From: Mycolicibacterium chitae | Lineage (GTDB): Bacteria; Actinomycetota; Actinomycetes; Mycobacteriales; Mycobacteriaceae | Assembly (NCBI RefSeq): GCF_900637205.1 | Contig: NZ_LR134355.1 | Span: 2,914,001 to 2,978,000, forward strand | Direction of reading: 5' to 3' | DNA: 64,000 bases | In this document: positions 1 to 9,284 of the stretch, piece after piece | How the letters are laid out: each line of letters begins with the position of its first letter | How positions within the stretch are numbered: the stretch's first letter is position 1 | Position numbers and translations under genes: made by a program | Notes under the pieces: generated by a model | Told to the model about the DNA's origin: nothing | Seen by the model: only the letters and a program-made list of their open reading frames with translations | Database searches by the model: none

Positions 1-1
1 G

Positions 2-883
2 ATCATGTTCCCCACCCTGGCCAGCCTGGTCGAGGAGCGACTCAAGGACGACCCGGACCTGATCCTCGACATCATCCACGCGCTCAACCAGTGGATGTAC
101 GAGACCTGGTCGTTCAACTACTCCGATCGCATCTTCTCGACGCCGGTGATCAACCTCGGCGTGGTCGACCGCGCCCTCGAGGAGCTGGAGTGGTGCCTCG
201 AGCGGGGCGCCAAGACCGTGCTGGTCCGGCCCGCGCCGGTGCCGGGTTACCGCGGCAGCCGCTCGATGGGCCTGCCCGAGTTCGACCCGTTCTGGGACGC
301 CTGCGTCAAGGCCGGCATCCCGGTCTGCATGCACGCCTCCGACAGCGGCTACGCGCAGTACCTCAACGACTGGGAACCCGCCGACGAGTTCCTGCCGTTC
401 AAGCCGACCTCGTTCCGCATGGTGGCCATGGGCAAGCGCCCGATCGAGGACACCATGGCCGCGCTGGTCTGCCACGGCGCGCTGACCCGCAATCCGGACC
501 TACGCATCCTGTCGGTGGAGAACGGCGCCTCCTGGGTGCCCTACCTCTTCTACCAGTTCAAGGACGTCTATTCGAAGATGCCGCAAGAGTTCCCGGAGGA
601 TCCGATCGAGGCCTTCAAGCGGTGCGTGTACGTCGCCCCGTTCTGGGAGGACAACTTCAAGCAGATGGCCGACCTGTGCGGCATCGACCGGGTCATCTTC
701 GGTTCGGACTGGCCGCACCCGGAGGGCCTGTCCGATCCGATCAACCTGGTCGACGACCTGGAGCGCCACGGCCTCGACGAGGAGGGCATCCGAAAGGTCA
801 TGGGCGGCAACCTGGTCGACCTGTTCAAGGTCGAGAACAAGAAGGTGCACAACCCCGACGTGCCGGCCCTCGTCATCGCATGA
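2..883 (+). CDS. Amidohydrolase family 2 protein, 5'-truncated by window
   Basis: The reading frame is open from the window edge, so the N-terminus (roughly 100 residues of a usual 390-400) lies upstream; 293 residues are visible. It looks like an amidohydrolase-2 (PF04909) metal-dependent hydrolase of the type found in mycobacterial aromatic and steroid catabolic clusters. Visible landmarks are HASDSGY near residue 110, a probable metal-binding histidine after a beta strand, and FGSDWPHPEG near residue 235, which carries the late Asp/His of the TIM-barrel active site. The substrate cannot be read from the sequence. The stop codon overlaps the ATG of the next gene (ATGA), so it is co-translated with the acyl-CoA dehydrogenases, which suggests one degradative operon. 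Confidence 0.85.
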   Translation: MMFPTLASLVEERLKDDPDLILDIIHALNQWMYETWSFNYSDRIFSTPVINLGVVDRALEELEWCLERGAKTVLVRPAPVPGYRGSRSMGLPEFDPFWDACVKAGIPVCMHASDSGYAQYLNDWEPADEFLPFKPTSFRMVAMGKRPIEDTMAALVCHGALTRNPDLRILSVENGASWVPYLFYQFKDVYSKMPQEFPEDPIEAFKRCVYVAPFWEDNFKQMADLCGIDRVIFGSDWPHPEGLSDPINLVDDLERHGLDEEGIRKVMGGNLVDLFKVENKKVHNPDVPALVIA

Positions 884-2028
884 CCGACCTCGCCGCCAAC
901 CCGGAACAGCTACTGTTCGCGTCCACCACGCGGGCCTTCCTGGACAAGGAAGCGTCGCTGGCCCACGTGCGCGGGCTGCATGACGCCGGAACCTCGTTCG
1001 AGTCCGCGTGGTGGCAGCGCGCCGCCGAATTGGGGTGGGCCAGCCTGCTGGTCCCCGAAGAACTCGGCGGCGGAAGCGTTTCCGGCGACGGGGTCGCCGA
1101 CCTTGCCCTGGTGGCCGAGCAGATCGGAACTTCGGTGGCCCCTGGACCGCTGCATCCGGTGAGCACCGTGCTCGCCGCGCTGACCGAGGCCCCCGAGGGC
1201 CACGAGGACACCATCGAGGCGCTGGTCTCCGGTGAACTGGTGGCGTCCTGGGCGGTCTACGAGCCGCGGCGGCCGCTGAGCCTGCGGGACGACGCCGAGA
1301 TCACCACCACCGCAACGCCGACCGACGCCGGCTTCCGCATCGACGGCGTCAAGGACCGGGTCGAGGCGGGCGCCGAGGCCGGTGCGCTGCTGGTGCTGGC
1401 CCGCTGCGACGGCGCGCTGCGCCAGTTCGTGGTGCCGACCGACGCGGCCGGGGTCACCGTCACCGCCCAGGAGTCGGTCGATCTGGTCAAGCGTTACGCC
1501 CGAGTCGAATTCGACGGCGTGACCGTGGACGCGTCGGCCGCGGTGGGCGACGCCGCGCAGACACCGGCGATCCTGGAGCGGCAACGTCAGATCGCGCTGG
1601 TCCTGCAGTGCGCCGAGATCGTCGGGATCCTCGACGCGGTGCTGACCATGACCAATCAGTGGCTGACCGACCGGCACAGCTTCGGCCGGCCGCTGGCCTC
1701 CTATCAGGCCCTCAAGCACCGCGCCGCGGACATGAAGATGTGGTTCGAGGCCGCGCGCGGCACCACCGCGGGTGCGGTCGCCGCGGTGTCCGCCCGGGCC
1801 GCCGACGCGCCGCTGCTGGTCAGCGTCGCGAAAGCCTATGTGGCCGAACGCGCCCCGGTGATGTTGCAGGACTGCGTGCAGTTGCACGGTGGCATCGGCG
1901 TGACGTGGGAACACGATCTGCACCTGTACCTGCGCCGGGTGTCGCTGTACCGGGCCATGTTCGGCTCCCCGGAAGACCATCACCGCGCCGTGTACGCCCT
2001 GAGTAGGAAGTCGGATACGTCCTCATGA
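880..2028 (+). CDS. Acyl-CoA dehydrogenase (FadE-type), short subunit
   Basis: 382-residue acyl-CoA dehydrogenase, an FAD enzyme that introduces an alpha-beta double bond into an acyl-CoA. The C-terminal helix contains LHGGIGVTWEHD, the motif of the FadE28/FadE29-like class, not the FEGTSEI motif of classical FadEs. A standard N-terminal helical domain (ELGWASLLVPEELGG) and a middle beta domain are present. It is coupled by ATGA overlaps to the amidohydrolase before it and the larger dehydrogenase after it. Known mycobacterial pairs of adjacent fadE genes often form alpha2beta2 heterotetramers with one FAD site per pair; I infer the same here. Substrate unknown. Confidence 0.88.
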   Translation: MTDLAANPEQLLFASTTRAFLDKEASLAHVRGLHDAGTSFESAWWQRAAELGWASLLVPEELGGGSVSGDGVADLALVAEQIGTSVAPGPLHPVSTVLAALTEAPEGHEDTIEALVSGELVASWAVYEPRRPLSLRDDAEITTTATPTDAGFRIDGVKDRVEAGAEAGALLVLARCDGALRQFVVPTDAAGVTVTAQESVDLVKRYARVEFDGVTVDASAAVGDAAQTPAILERQRQIALVLQCAEIVGILDAVLTMTNQWLTDRHSFGRPLASYQALKHRAADMKMWFEAARGTTAGAVAAVSARAADAPLLVSVAKAYVAERAPVMLQDCVQLHGGIGVTWEHDLHLYLRRVSLYRAMFGSPEDHHRAVYALSRKSDTSS

Positions 2029-3287
2029 CCGAGACGGTGACAGCGCCCGAGACCACCGAGTCGGTGGCGGAGTTCGCCGCCCGCGCCCGTGCGTGGCTGG
2101 CCGAGAACATGCCGCGGATCGATCCGGACAATCCGCCGTTCTCCGTACGCGCCGACCAGCAGTCCTGGGACCGTGCCAAGGAACTTCAGCAGCGGTTGTA
2201 CGCCGGCGGTTTCGCGGGCATCTGCTTCCCCCGCGAGTACGGCGGCCTCGGCCTGGATTTCGCCTACCAGAAGGCGTTCAACGACGAGTGCCGCTGCTAC
2301 GAGATGCCGTTGATCCTCAACACGCCGTCGTTCACCATCTGCGCCGCGACCATCCTCGACGTCGGCAGCGAGCAGCAGAAGCGGGACCGCATCTCGGCGG
2401 CCATCCGGGGCGACGAGATCCTGGTGCAGCTGCTGTCCGAGCCCAGCGGCGGCTCCGATCTGGCCGGGGTGATCACCCGGGCGGACCGCAAGGACGACAA
2501 GTGGATCATCAACGGCGCCAAGACCTGGAGCACCAGCGCCTTCGCCGGTGACTACGGGTTGATGCTGGCCCGCACCGACTGGACCGTGCCCAAGCACCAG
2601 GGCCTGACGATGTTCCTGGTGCCGCTGAACGCACCGGGGATCACCATGCGGCGCATCAAGGAGGTCAACGGCAACGAGGAATTCTGCGAGGAGTTCTTCG
2701 ACGGCCTCGAACTCGGCGACGACGCGGTGGTCGGCGACGTCAACGACGGTTGGACCGTGGCCAGCCGCCAGCTGCACCACGAGCGCCGGGCCGTGGGCGG
2801 CGGTTCCGAGTTCGCCAGCGGCACCGGCGCCGAGAACGCCAACGAGATGCCGCCGGATCACGTCCGGTTGGCCGAGCTCACCGGCCAGGGCGACGATGCG
2901 CGGGTGCAGGACCTGGCCGGGCGCGCGCTGGTGCGCCGGCTGGTCAAGAAGCAACTGATCGACCACGTGGGTGCGGCGATCGCCAACGGCTCCCTGCCGC
3001 CGAACGCGGGCACGCTGATCCGGTTGTTCCACGCCGAGACCACCGAACTCGAGGTCGACACCGCGCTGGCCATCGCCGGCACCGCGGGTGTCGTCGACGA
3101 GGGCGGCGAGCTGGCCGGGATGCTCGACATCGGGGTGCGCTACCTGTCGCGGCAGACCGGATCGCTCGGCGGCGGCAGCAGCGAGATGGCGCGCAACGTC
3201 ATCGGCGAACGCGTGCTGGGGTTCCCCCGCGAATTCGCCGCCGACCGCGGCGTGCCGTTCAACGAGGTCAAACGCGGACGATCCTGA
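2025..3287 (+). CDS. Acyl-CoA dehydrogenase (FadE-type), long subunit
   Basis: 420-residue acyl-CoA dehydrogenase. The middle domain shows the flavin/acyl-contacting signature LLSEPSGGSDLAG near residue 130, then NGAKTWSTSA. The C-terminus has GSLGGGSSEMARN, typical of the partner subunit in mycobacterial heteromeric dehydrogenases. The ATG overlaps the stop of the 382-residue dehydrogenase, so equimolar synthesis is likely. The gene probably acts with its neighbour in one ring- or side-chain-degrading beta-oxidation step; the exact acyl-CoA cannot be told. Confidence 0.88.
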   Translation: MTETVTAPETTESVAEFAARARAWLAENMPRIDPDNPPFSVRADQQSWDRAKELQQRLYAGGFAGICFPREYGGLGLDFAYQKAFNDECRCYEMPLILNTPSFTICAATILDVGSEQQKRDRISAAIRGDEILVQLLSEPSGGSDLAGVITRADRKDDKWIINGAKTWSTSAFAGDYGLMLARTDWTVPKHQGLTMFLVPLNAPGITMRRIKEVNGNEEFCEEFFDGLELGDDAVVGDVNDGWTVASRQLHHERRAVGGGSEFASGTGAENANEMPPDHVRLAELTGQGDDARVQDLAGRALVRRLVKKQLIDHVGAAIANGSLPPNAGTLIRLFHAETTELEVDTALAIAGTAGVVDEGGELAGMLDIGVRYLSRQTGSLGGGSSEMARNVIGERVLGFPREFAADRGVPFNEVKRGRS

Positions 3288-3322
3288 CAGCGCCGCGGGT
3301 GAGCGAACGTAAAGTATCGGCC

Positions 3323-3757
3323 ATGACCGACACCAGCACCGACATCTCCCCCGCCCTGGCGGCATCCCAGGCGTCCTGGGCTGCGGTCCACGCCAACGAC
3401 CGGGAGGCGTGGCTGGCGCTGATGGCCGACGACGTCCTCATCGAGGATCCCATCGGCCAGGCGCCCACCAACGCCGACGGCACCGGGGTGCGCGGCAAGG
3501 AGAAGGTCTACGAGTTCTACGACAACACCATTGCCAAGGCCGTCGCCCGCCGGATCACCTGCGAGGAGACGTTCCCGTCGAGCTCGCCGCAGGAGATCGC
3601 GCACATCCTGAACCTGCACTTCGAGTTCGAGGGCGGCGTCACCAGCGACGTCCGCGGGATCTTCACCTACCGGGTCGACGAGGCCGGTCTGCTGACAAAT
3701 CTGCGCGGCTACTGGAACATGGACGCCATGAAGTTCGGTCAGGTCGAGCAGCGCTGA
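3323..3757 (+). CDS. NTF2-like (SnoaL-type) protein
   Basis: 144-residue alpha+beta barrel protein of the nuclear transport factor 2 / SnoaL superfamily. The start has the usual helix followed by a WLALMADDVLIEDP segment and ends with a strand-rich half (GGVTSDVRGIFTYRVDE). Mycobacterial relatives lie in steroid and aromatic catabolic operons and act as isomerases, hydratases or small-ligand binders. It follows the dehydrogenases by 35 bases on the same strand. No catalytic residue can be assigned with certainty. The ATG at 3323 was chosen because the protein aligns with the family fold from that point. Confidence 0.75.
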   Translation: MTDTSTDISPALAASQASWAAVHANDREAWLALMADDVLIEDPIGQAPTNADGTGVRGKEKVYEFYDNTIAKAVARRITCEETFPSSSPQEIAHILNLHFEFEGGVTSDVRGIFTYRVDEAGLLTNLRGYWNMDAMKFGQVEQR

Positions 3758-3775
3758 TCCGCGAGGGCACGCGTC

Positions 3776-4252
3776 GTGTGTCAGTACTGTGGATGCCGGG
3801 ACATCCCCCTGCTGCGGGACTACATCGCCGAGCACGAGCGCGTCATCAACCACGGCGGCGCGGCCATCAGCGCCTTCGATGCCGGTGACTATCCGCGGGC
3901 GCGCACCGAACTGGCCGCGATGGCCGCGGAACTGCGTTCGCACTGGCTCGGCGAGGAGACCGGCCTGTTCGCGGTGATGGGCCGCGACGAGATGTTCCGT
4001 GAGCACATCACGCCGCTGATCGCCGAGCATCGCGAACTCGGCGCGCTGCTCGACACCGTCGATGTCACCCGCGCCGAAGACCGCGACCGGGTCCGGGTGG
4101 CCTTCGACGAACTGTACGAACACATCGCCAAGGAGGAGGACGGGCTGTTCCCGGCGGCCCTGACCAACCTCGACGGCGACGAATGGGACACCGCGATCGC
4201 TGCCTGGCATCGAGCGCACCCCGGCCGGTCGATGATCGCCGAGGGACAATAG
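3776..4252 (+). CDS. Hemerythrin-like HHE domain protein
   Basis: 158-residue helical protein starting at GTG. It carries the pattern of a hemerythrin HHE domain, with metal-ligand candidates in AEHERV, RSHWLGEE, AEHRELG and EHIAKEEDGLFP, i.e. a four-helix bundle that would bind a di-iron centre. A CQYCGC motif at the extreme N-terminus could add a redox or metal site. Mycobacterial hemerythrin-like proteins have been linked to oxygen, NO or peroxide responses; which applies here is unknown. It starts 18 bases after the NTF2-like gene and may share its transcript. Confidence 0.8.
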   Translation: MCQYCGCRDIPLLRDYIAEHERVINHGGAAISAFDAGDYPRARTELAAMAAELRSHWLGEETGLFAVMGRDEMFREHITPLIAEHRELGALLDTVDVTRAEDRDRVRVAFDELYEHIAKEEDGLFPAALTNLDGDEWDTAIAAWHRAHPGRSMIAEGQ

Positions 4253-4305
4253 GACGAGCAGGCGCTCCGGCAGCGCAGCACTCGCGCACGAAGGAGCACA
4301 GGACA

Positions 4306-6495
4306 ATTCAGGGATACGACGCCGAACTGCGCCGCGAGCGCGGTTATGTGGCCGACCTCTACGCCCGCCTCGACGAGGAGCGGGCCCGCGCCAAACAGCG
4401 ACACCGCGAGGCGCTGCGCGCCCCGATCGACGCCCAGGACGGCGGCACGCTGGTACACCGCGACGCCGAGGTGCGCGCGATGACCCAACGCATCCAGCGC
4501 CTCGACGTGGCCGACGACGGACTCTGCTTCGGCCGGCTGGACACCGAGACCGGGGAACGCCGCTACATCGGCCGCCTCGGTCTGTTCGACGACGAGGATT
4601 CCTACGAGCCGCTGCTGCTGGACTGGCGTGCCGCGGCGGCGCGCGCGTTCTACGTCGCGACCGCCGCCAGCCCGGAGGGCATGCGGCGTCGCCGCCAGTT
4701 CCACACCCGCGGACGGCAGATCGTCGACTTCACCGACGAGTTGCTCGGCCGGCCCGACGCCGAGGAGGCCACCGGCGATGCCGCGCTGCTGGCCGCCGTC
4801 AACGCCCCGCGGGGCGAGGGCATGCGCGACATCGTCGCGACCATCCAGGCCGAGCAGGACGAGATCATCCGCCTCGACCACCCCGGGGTGCTGGTCATCG
4901 AGGGCGGTCCGGGCACCGGCAAGACCGTCGTCGCGCTGCATCGTGTCGCCTACCTGCTCTACACCCAGCGGGAGCGGATGGAACGCCACGGCGTCCTGGT
5001 CGTCGGCCCCAACCCCGCCTTCCTCGATCACGTCAGCCGGGTGCTGCCGTCGCTCGGCGAGTCGAACGTGGTGTTCATGACGCCCGGCGATCTGGTGCCC
5101 GGGCTGCGGGTGACGGCCGAGGACGGGCCCGAGGCCGCCCGGCACAAGGGTTCGCGCAAGATCCTGGGCGTGCTGGCCGCGGCCATCGCCGATCATCAGC
5201 GCGTCCCGGTCGAGCCGCTGCCGATCGAACTGGCCGACGTCGACGTGCGCATCGATGCCGAGACCGCGCAGTGGGCCATCGAGGAGGCCCGCGCCAGCGA
5301 ACTGCCGCACAACGAGGCCCGCGCGGTGTTCATCGACGTCGTCACCTGGGTGCTCACCGAGCGGGCGATTGCCAGGATCGGGCGCGGCTGGTTGACCCGC
5401 GACGACAAGGCCGCCTGGGAACATCTGCGCGCCGAACTGCTCGACGAACTCGACGAACACGCCGGGTTCGCGGCCGCGCTGGACCAGCTGTGGCCGACCC
5501 TGACCCCGCAATCCCTGCTGGCGCAGCTCTACACCAGCCAGGAGAGGTTGCGCGCCGCCGGCGCGGACCCGTCGCTGTTCCGGGCCGACGGCGAGGCCTG
5601 GACAGTCTCGGATGTGCCGCTGCTCGACGAGCTGGTGGATCTGCTGGGCCGCGGCAAGGAGGCCGAGGCTGCCGAGCGGGCCGCCGAGGCCGAACGCCGG
5701 GAGGAGGCCGCCTACGCGGCCGGCGTGCTGGACCTGATGATCGACCGCGAGGACCTGATGGACGACGAGGACCACCTCATCGCCCAGGACCTCATCGGCG
5801 CCGAGGACCTCGCCGACCGGTTCACCGAACGCGACCACCGCGAACTGGCCGAACGCGCGGCCGCCGACCGGGACTGGACCTACCGGCACGTCGTGGTCGA
5901 CGAGGCCCAGGAGCTGTCCGAGATGGATTGGCGGGTGCTGATGCGCCGCTGCCCGGGCCGATCCTTCACCGTCGTCGGCGATCTGGCCCAGCGCCGTTCG
6001 GCGGCCGGGGCAACGTCGTGGGGCGCGATGCTCGATCCGTACGTGGCCGGCCGCTGGGAGTACCGCCCGCTGTCGGTCAACTACCGCACGCCGGCGGAGA
6101 TCATGGCGGTCGCCGCGACCGTGCTCGCCGACTTCGCGCCCACGGTCCGGCCCCCGGAATCGGTCCGAGCCACCGGGGTGCCGCCCTGGTCACGACAGGT
6201 GCGGGACGACGACGAGATGGTCGCCGCGGTCGAGGCATTCGTCGCCGAAGAAGCCGGGCGCGAGGGCACCAGCGTGGTGATCGGACCGGCCGACGTGCCG
6301 GGCGCGGTGGCACCCGCCGACATCAAGGGCCTCGAGTTCGACGCCGTCCTGGTCGTCGAACCCGAGCGCATCCTCGCCGACGGGCCGCGCGGCGCGGCCG
6401 AACTCTACGTCGCGCTCACCCGCGCGACGCAGCGCCTCGGCGTCCTGCACCGCGATCCGCTGCCCGAAGCCCTTGCCGGGCTGGTTAGGGGCTAG
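4306..6495 (+). CDS. helD: HelD/HelR-type RNA polymerase recycling ATPase
   Basis: About 729 residues of a superfamily-1 helicase-like ATPase. Landmarks are Walker A GGPGTGKT around residue 205, Walker B VVDEAQELSEMDW around 530 and the C-terminal SF1 motifs DIKGLEFDAVLVVEPE and LYVALTRATQRL. This arrangement, with an N-terminal coiled-coil arm (RRERGYVADLYARLDEE), is that of actinobacterial HelD, which pulls stalled RNA polymerase off DNA and in some mycobacteria (HelR) confers rifampicin tolerance. The start is uncertain. The best ribosome site (AAGGAG, 4291-4296) sits nine bases before an ATT codon at 4306; alternatives are ATG 4183, deep inside the previous gene, and GTG 4348. It converges on the next gene with a three-base gap. 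Confidence 0.85.
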   Translation: MQGYDAELRRERGYVADLYARLDEERARAKQRHREALRAPIDAQDGGTLVHRDAEVRAMTQRIQRLDVADDGLCFGRLDTETGERRYIGRLGLFDDEDSYEPLLLDWRAAAARAFYVATAASPEGMRRRRQFHTRGRQIVDFTDELLGRPDAEEATGDAALLAAVNAPRGEGMRDIVATIQAEQDEIIRLDHPGVLVIEGGPGTGKTVVALHRVAYLLYTQRERMERHGVLVVGPNPAFLDHVSRVLPSLGESNVVFMTPGDLVPGLRVTAEDGPEAARHKGSRKILGVLAAAIADHQRVPVEPLPIELADVDVRIDAETAQWAIEEARASELPHNEARAVFIDVVTWVLTERAIARIGRGWLTRDDKAAWEHLRAELLDELDEHAGFAAALDQLWPTLTPQSLLAQLYTSQERLRAAGADPSLFRADGEAWTVSDVPLLDELVDLLGRGKEAEAAERAAEAERREEAAYAAGVLDLMIDREDLMDDEDHLIAQDLIGAEDLADRFTERDHRELAERAAADRDWTYRHVVVDEAQELSEMDWRVLMRRCPGRSFTVVGDLAQRRSAAGATSWGAMLDPYVAGRWEYRPLSVNYRTPAEIMAVAATVLADFAPTVRPPESVRATGVPPWSRQVRDDDEMVAAVEAFVAEEAGREGTSVVIGPADVPGAVAPADIKGLEFDAVLVVEPERILADGPRGAAELYVALTRATQRLGVLHRDPLPEALAGLVRG

Positions 6496-6498
6496 CAC

Positions 6499-6927
6499 TC
6501 ACCACTGCGAGAGCTGGCACCGCACGTTGTAGGGATCGTCGTGCTGGGTGACGACCTCGCCGTCGACGGCGATGTCGCAGTGCGCGCCGGGGGCACCCAC
6601 GGCGCCACGGGTGGTGCTGCTCACCTGCAGGATCGCCCACTGCGGGTCGGCCAGCGTGGTCTCGAAGACCCAGGGCGCGCCGGGAGCCACGCTCACCTTC
6701 TCGCGCTTGGCGTAGGTGTACGCGTCGGCGTTGAAGGCCTCCATGCTCGCCGGTTGCGTCGTCAGATAGAAGAGATCGAATTCGTACGGCGCCGCCGAGG
6801 TGAGCGTGTACCGCACCTGATGTTCCGCCGGTTCGGCCGCTGACGTGCCATGCGTGAACGCAAATGCGGCAGACGCCGCCATCGCTGCTGCGCCGATCCT
6901 ACGAGTCGCTTTTCCCATGTTCGTCAT
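6499..6927 (-). CDS. Small secreted protein, MmpS-like beta-sandwich
   Basis: About 142 residues with an N-terminal signal peptide (basic start, hydrophobic alanine-rich core, cleavage near GTSAAEPA). The mature part of about 110 residues is beta-rich, has a single cysteine pair (one in GAHCDIAV, one in NVRCQLSQ) and ends with a Trp. The pattern resembles the periplasmic domain of MmpS-family proteins and other small mycobacterial secreted proteins, but no function can be assigned. Start ATG 6927 was preferred; ATG 6918 is equally possible. It is transcribed divergently from urtA and convergently to helD, so it is a single-gene unit. Confidence 0.7.
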   Translation of the reverse strand: MTNMGKATRRIGAAAMAASAAFAFTHGTSAAEPAEHQVRYTLTSAAPYEFDLFYLTTQPASMEAFNADAYTYAKREKVSVAPGAPWVFETTLADPQWAILQVSSTTRGAVGAPGAHCDIAVDGEVVTQHDDPYNVRCQLSQW

Positions 6928-7031
6928 ATCTTTCGACGCTACCGCATCGTTACACCCGGAATTGGGGTCGCGTCCCGGCGACCTCACGGGCCGGTGAACG
7001 CCGGACCAAGAAGTCGTTAATGCGTTCGTGA

Positions 7032-7047
7032 CATACAGATATTTCAC
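7032..7047 (+). promoter_or_regulatory. Possible GlnR half-site pair upstream of urtA
   Basis: CATACAGATATTTCAC contains two AC dinucleotides separated by nine bases, the minimal spacing of actinobacterial GlnR operators, and lies in an AT-richer stretch 76 bases before urtA. The half sites are not close to the full consensus (GTNAC/GAAAC), so this is only a candidate. Nitrogen control of a urea importer would make biological sense. Confidence 0.3.
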
Positions 7048-7122
7048 AGAAACACCGGAGCCATAACGTCCGGTCCGACACCCGCCCGGGGTGCTCGCAC
7101 CGTCGTCCACGAAAGGCTCTCG

Positions 7123-8391
7123 ATGCCCAGTTCTTCGCGTCCCTGTCTGAGAAAGCCGGCGGTCGCCGCGGGCGCCCTGCTCTGCGCCACCGCGCTGACG
7201 CTGGCCGGTTGCGGCAGCAAGGCCACCGACACCGTTGCCACCGAGGGCGGCCCCTCCTGCGTGGACACCGACGGCCCCACCATCAAGGTGGGGTCGCTGA
7301 ACTCGCTGTCGGGCACCATGGCCATCTCCGAGGTGACGGTGCGCGACGCCATCGCGCTGGCCGTCGAGCAGATCAACGCCGACGGCGGCGTGCTGGGCAA
7401 GCAGATCGAGGTCGTCGGCGAGGACGGCGCCTCGGAGCCCACCGTGTTCGCCGAGAAGGCCGAGAAGCTCATCAAGGACGACTGCGTGGCGGCGGTCTTC
7501 GGCGGCTGGACCTCGTCGAGCCGCAAGGCCATGCTGCCGGTCTTCGAGGGCAACGACGCGCTGCTGTACTACCCGGTGCAATACGAGGGCCTGGAGTCCA
7601 GCGACAACATCTTCTACACCGGGGCGACCACCAATCAACAGATCGTGCCGGCGCTCGATTACCTGAAGGAAAAGGGTGTCACGTCGCTGTACCTGGTGGG
7701 CAGCGACTACGTGTTCCCGCAGACCGCCAACCGCATCATCCGGGCCTACGCCGAAGCCAACGACCTCGAGATCAAGGGCGAGGACTACACCCCGCTGGGC
7801 TCCACCGACTTCTCCACCATCGTCAACAAGGTGCGCGCCTCCGAGGCCGGCGCGGTGTTCAACACGCTCAACGGCGACTCGAACGTGGCGTTCTTCAAGG
7901 AGTACACCAACGCCGGGCTGAATCCGCAGACCATGCCGGTGATCTCGGTGTCGATCGCCGAGGAGGAGGTCAAGGGCATCGGGGCGCAGAATATCGACGG
8001 GCAGCTGACCGCGTGGAACTACTACCAGAGCATCGACACCCCGGAGAACCAGGCGTTCGTCGCAGCCTTCCAGGACAAGTACGGCGCCGACCGGGTCACC
8101 TCCGATCCGATGGAGGCCGCCTACGTCTCGGTGCACCTGTGGAAGAACACCGTGGAGAAGGCGAACTCGTTCGGCGTCAAGGATATTCAGGACAACGCCG
8201 ACGGCGTGAGCTTCACCGGCCCGGAGGGGCTGGTCACCATCGACGGCGACAATCACCACATCACCAAGACCGCACGCATCGGCGAGATCCGGCCCGACGG
8301 GCTGATCTACACCACCTGGGAGTCGCAGGGTCCGATCGAGCCGGACCCCTACCTGGAGTCCTATCCGTGGGCCAGCGGCCTCGCCGGCTGA
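7123..8391 (+). CDS. urtA: Urea ABC transporter substrate-binding lipoprotein UrtA
   Basis: 422 residues. It has a lipoprotein signal peptide with lipobox LAGC and the lipidated cysteine at residue 30. The mature protein is a periplasmic-binding protein type 1 (amide-urea-binding) fold: [17 protein letters not shown] opens the first lobe, and [15 protein letters not shown] near the end is characteristic of UrtA and related amide binders. It captures urea outside the membrane and delivers it to UrtBC. First gene of the complete urtABCDE operon, with a GAAAGG ribosome site seven bases before ATG. No urease genes are visible in this window. Confidence 0.93.
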   Translation: MPSSSRPCLRKPAVAAGALLCATALTLAGCGSKATDTVATEGGPSCVDTDGPTIKVGSLNSLSGTMAISEVTVRDAIALAVEQINADGGVLGKQIEVVGEDGASEPTVFAEKAEKLIKDDCVAAVFGGWTSSSRKAMLPVFEGNDALLYYPVQYEGLESSDNIFYTGATTNQQIVPALDYLKEKGVTSLYLVGSDYVFPQTANRIIRAYAEANDLEIKGEDYTPLGSTDFSTIVNKVRASEAGAVFNTLNGDSNVAFFKEYTNAGLNPQTMPVISVSIAEEEVKGIGAQNIDGQLTAWNYYQSIDTPENQAFVAAFQDKYGADRVTSDPMEAAYVSVHLWKNTVEKANSFGVKDIQDNADGVSFTGPEGLVTIDGDNHHITKTARIGEIRPDGLIYTTWESQGPIEPDPYLESYPWASGLAG

Positions 8392-8399
8392 GCGCCTAG

Positions 8400-9284
8400 A
8401 TGGATGTCCTGATCGGGCAGCTGGCAACGGGATTGAGCCTGGGCTCGATCCTGTTGCTGGCCGCCCTGGGGTTGGCGCTGACGTTCGGGCAGATGGGCGT
8501 CATCAACATGGCGCACGGCGAGTTCATCATGGCCGGCTGCTACACCGCCTACGTCATGCAGCAGATCGTTTCCAATGCCGGTGCTTCCCTGTTGATCTCG
8601 CTGGTAGTGGGGTTCGTGGTGGGCGGTCTGCTCGGGGTGCTGCTGGAGACCACGCTGATCCAGCGGATGTATCACCGGCCGCTGGACACGCTGCTGGTGA
8701 CGTTCGGTGTCGGACTGGTGCTGCAGCAGGTGGCCCGCGACCTGTTCGGCGCCCCGGCGGTCAACGTCATCGCCCCGACGTGGCTGTCCGGCGGTGTCGA
8801 GATCTTCGGCACGGTGGTGCCCAAGACCCGGCTGTTCATCCTGGTGCTGGCCATCGCGTGCGTCACGGCGCTGGCCGCGCTGCTCAAGGCCAGCCCGATG
8901 GGGCGGCGGATCCGCGCCGTCGTGCAGAACCGGGATCTGGCGGAGACCAGCGGCATCTCGTCGCGCCGCACCGACGTCACCACGTTCTTCATCGGCTCGG
9001 GCCTGGCCGGGGTGGCCGGGGTGGCGCTGACGCTGATCGGCTCGACGAGCCCGACGATCGGCCAGAGCTATCTGATCGATGCGTTCCTGGTGGTCGTGGT
9101 CGGCGGCCTCGGTCAGATCAAGGGCACCGTGATCGCCGCCTTCGCGCTCGGATTCCTGAACTCGTTCATCGAGTACAGCACCACCGCGTCGCTGGCCAAA
9201 GTGATCGTTTTCGTGCTCATCGTGGTGTTCCTGCAGGCCCGCCCGCAGGGACTGTTCACAGTCCGGACAAGGAGCCTCGTATGA
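8400..9284 (+). CDS. urtB: Urea ABC transporter permease UrtB
   Basis: 294-residue membrane permease of the branched-chain amino acid/urea class (LivH-like), with about eight hydrophobic helices. GQMGVINMAHGEFIM near residue 40 is the classic LivH-class motif, and GLGQIKGTVIAAFALG near 235 is the EAA-type loop that contacts the ATPase. It begins eight bases after the urtA stop and overlaps urtC by ATGA. With UrtC it forms the membrane channel for urea uptake. Confidence 0.93.
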   Translation: MDVLIGQLATGLSLGSILLLAALGLALTFGQMGVINMAHGEFIMAGCYTAYVMQQIVSNAGASLLISLVVGFVVGGLLGVLLETTLIQRMYHRPLDTLLVTFGVGLVLQQVARDLFGAPAVNVIAPTWLSGGVEIFGTVVPKTRLFILVLAIACVTALAALLKASPMGRRIRAVVQNRDLAETSGISSRRTDVTTFFIGSGLAGVAGVALTLIGSTSPTIGQSYLIDAFLVVVVGGLGQIKGTVIAAFALGFLNSFIEYSTTASLAKVIVFVLIVVFLQARPQGLFTVRTRSLV

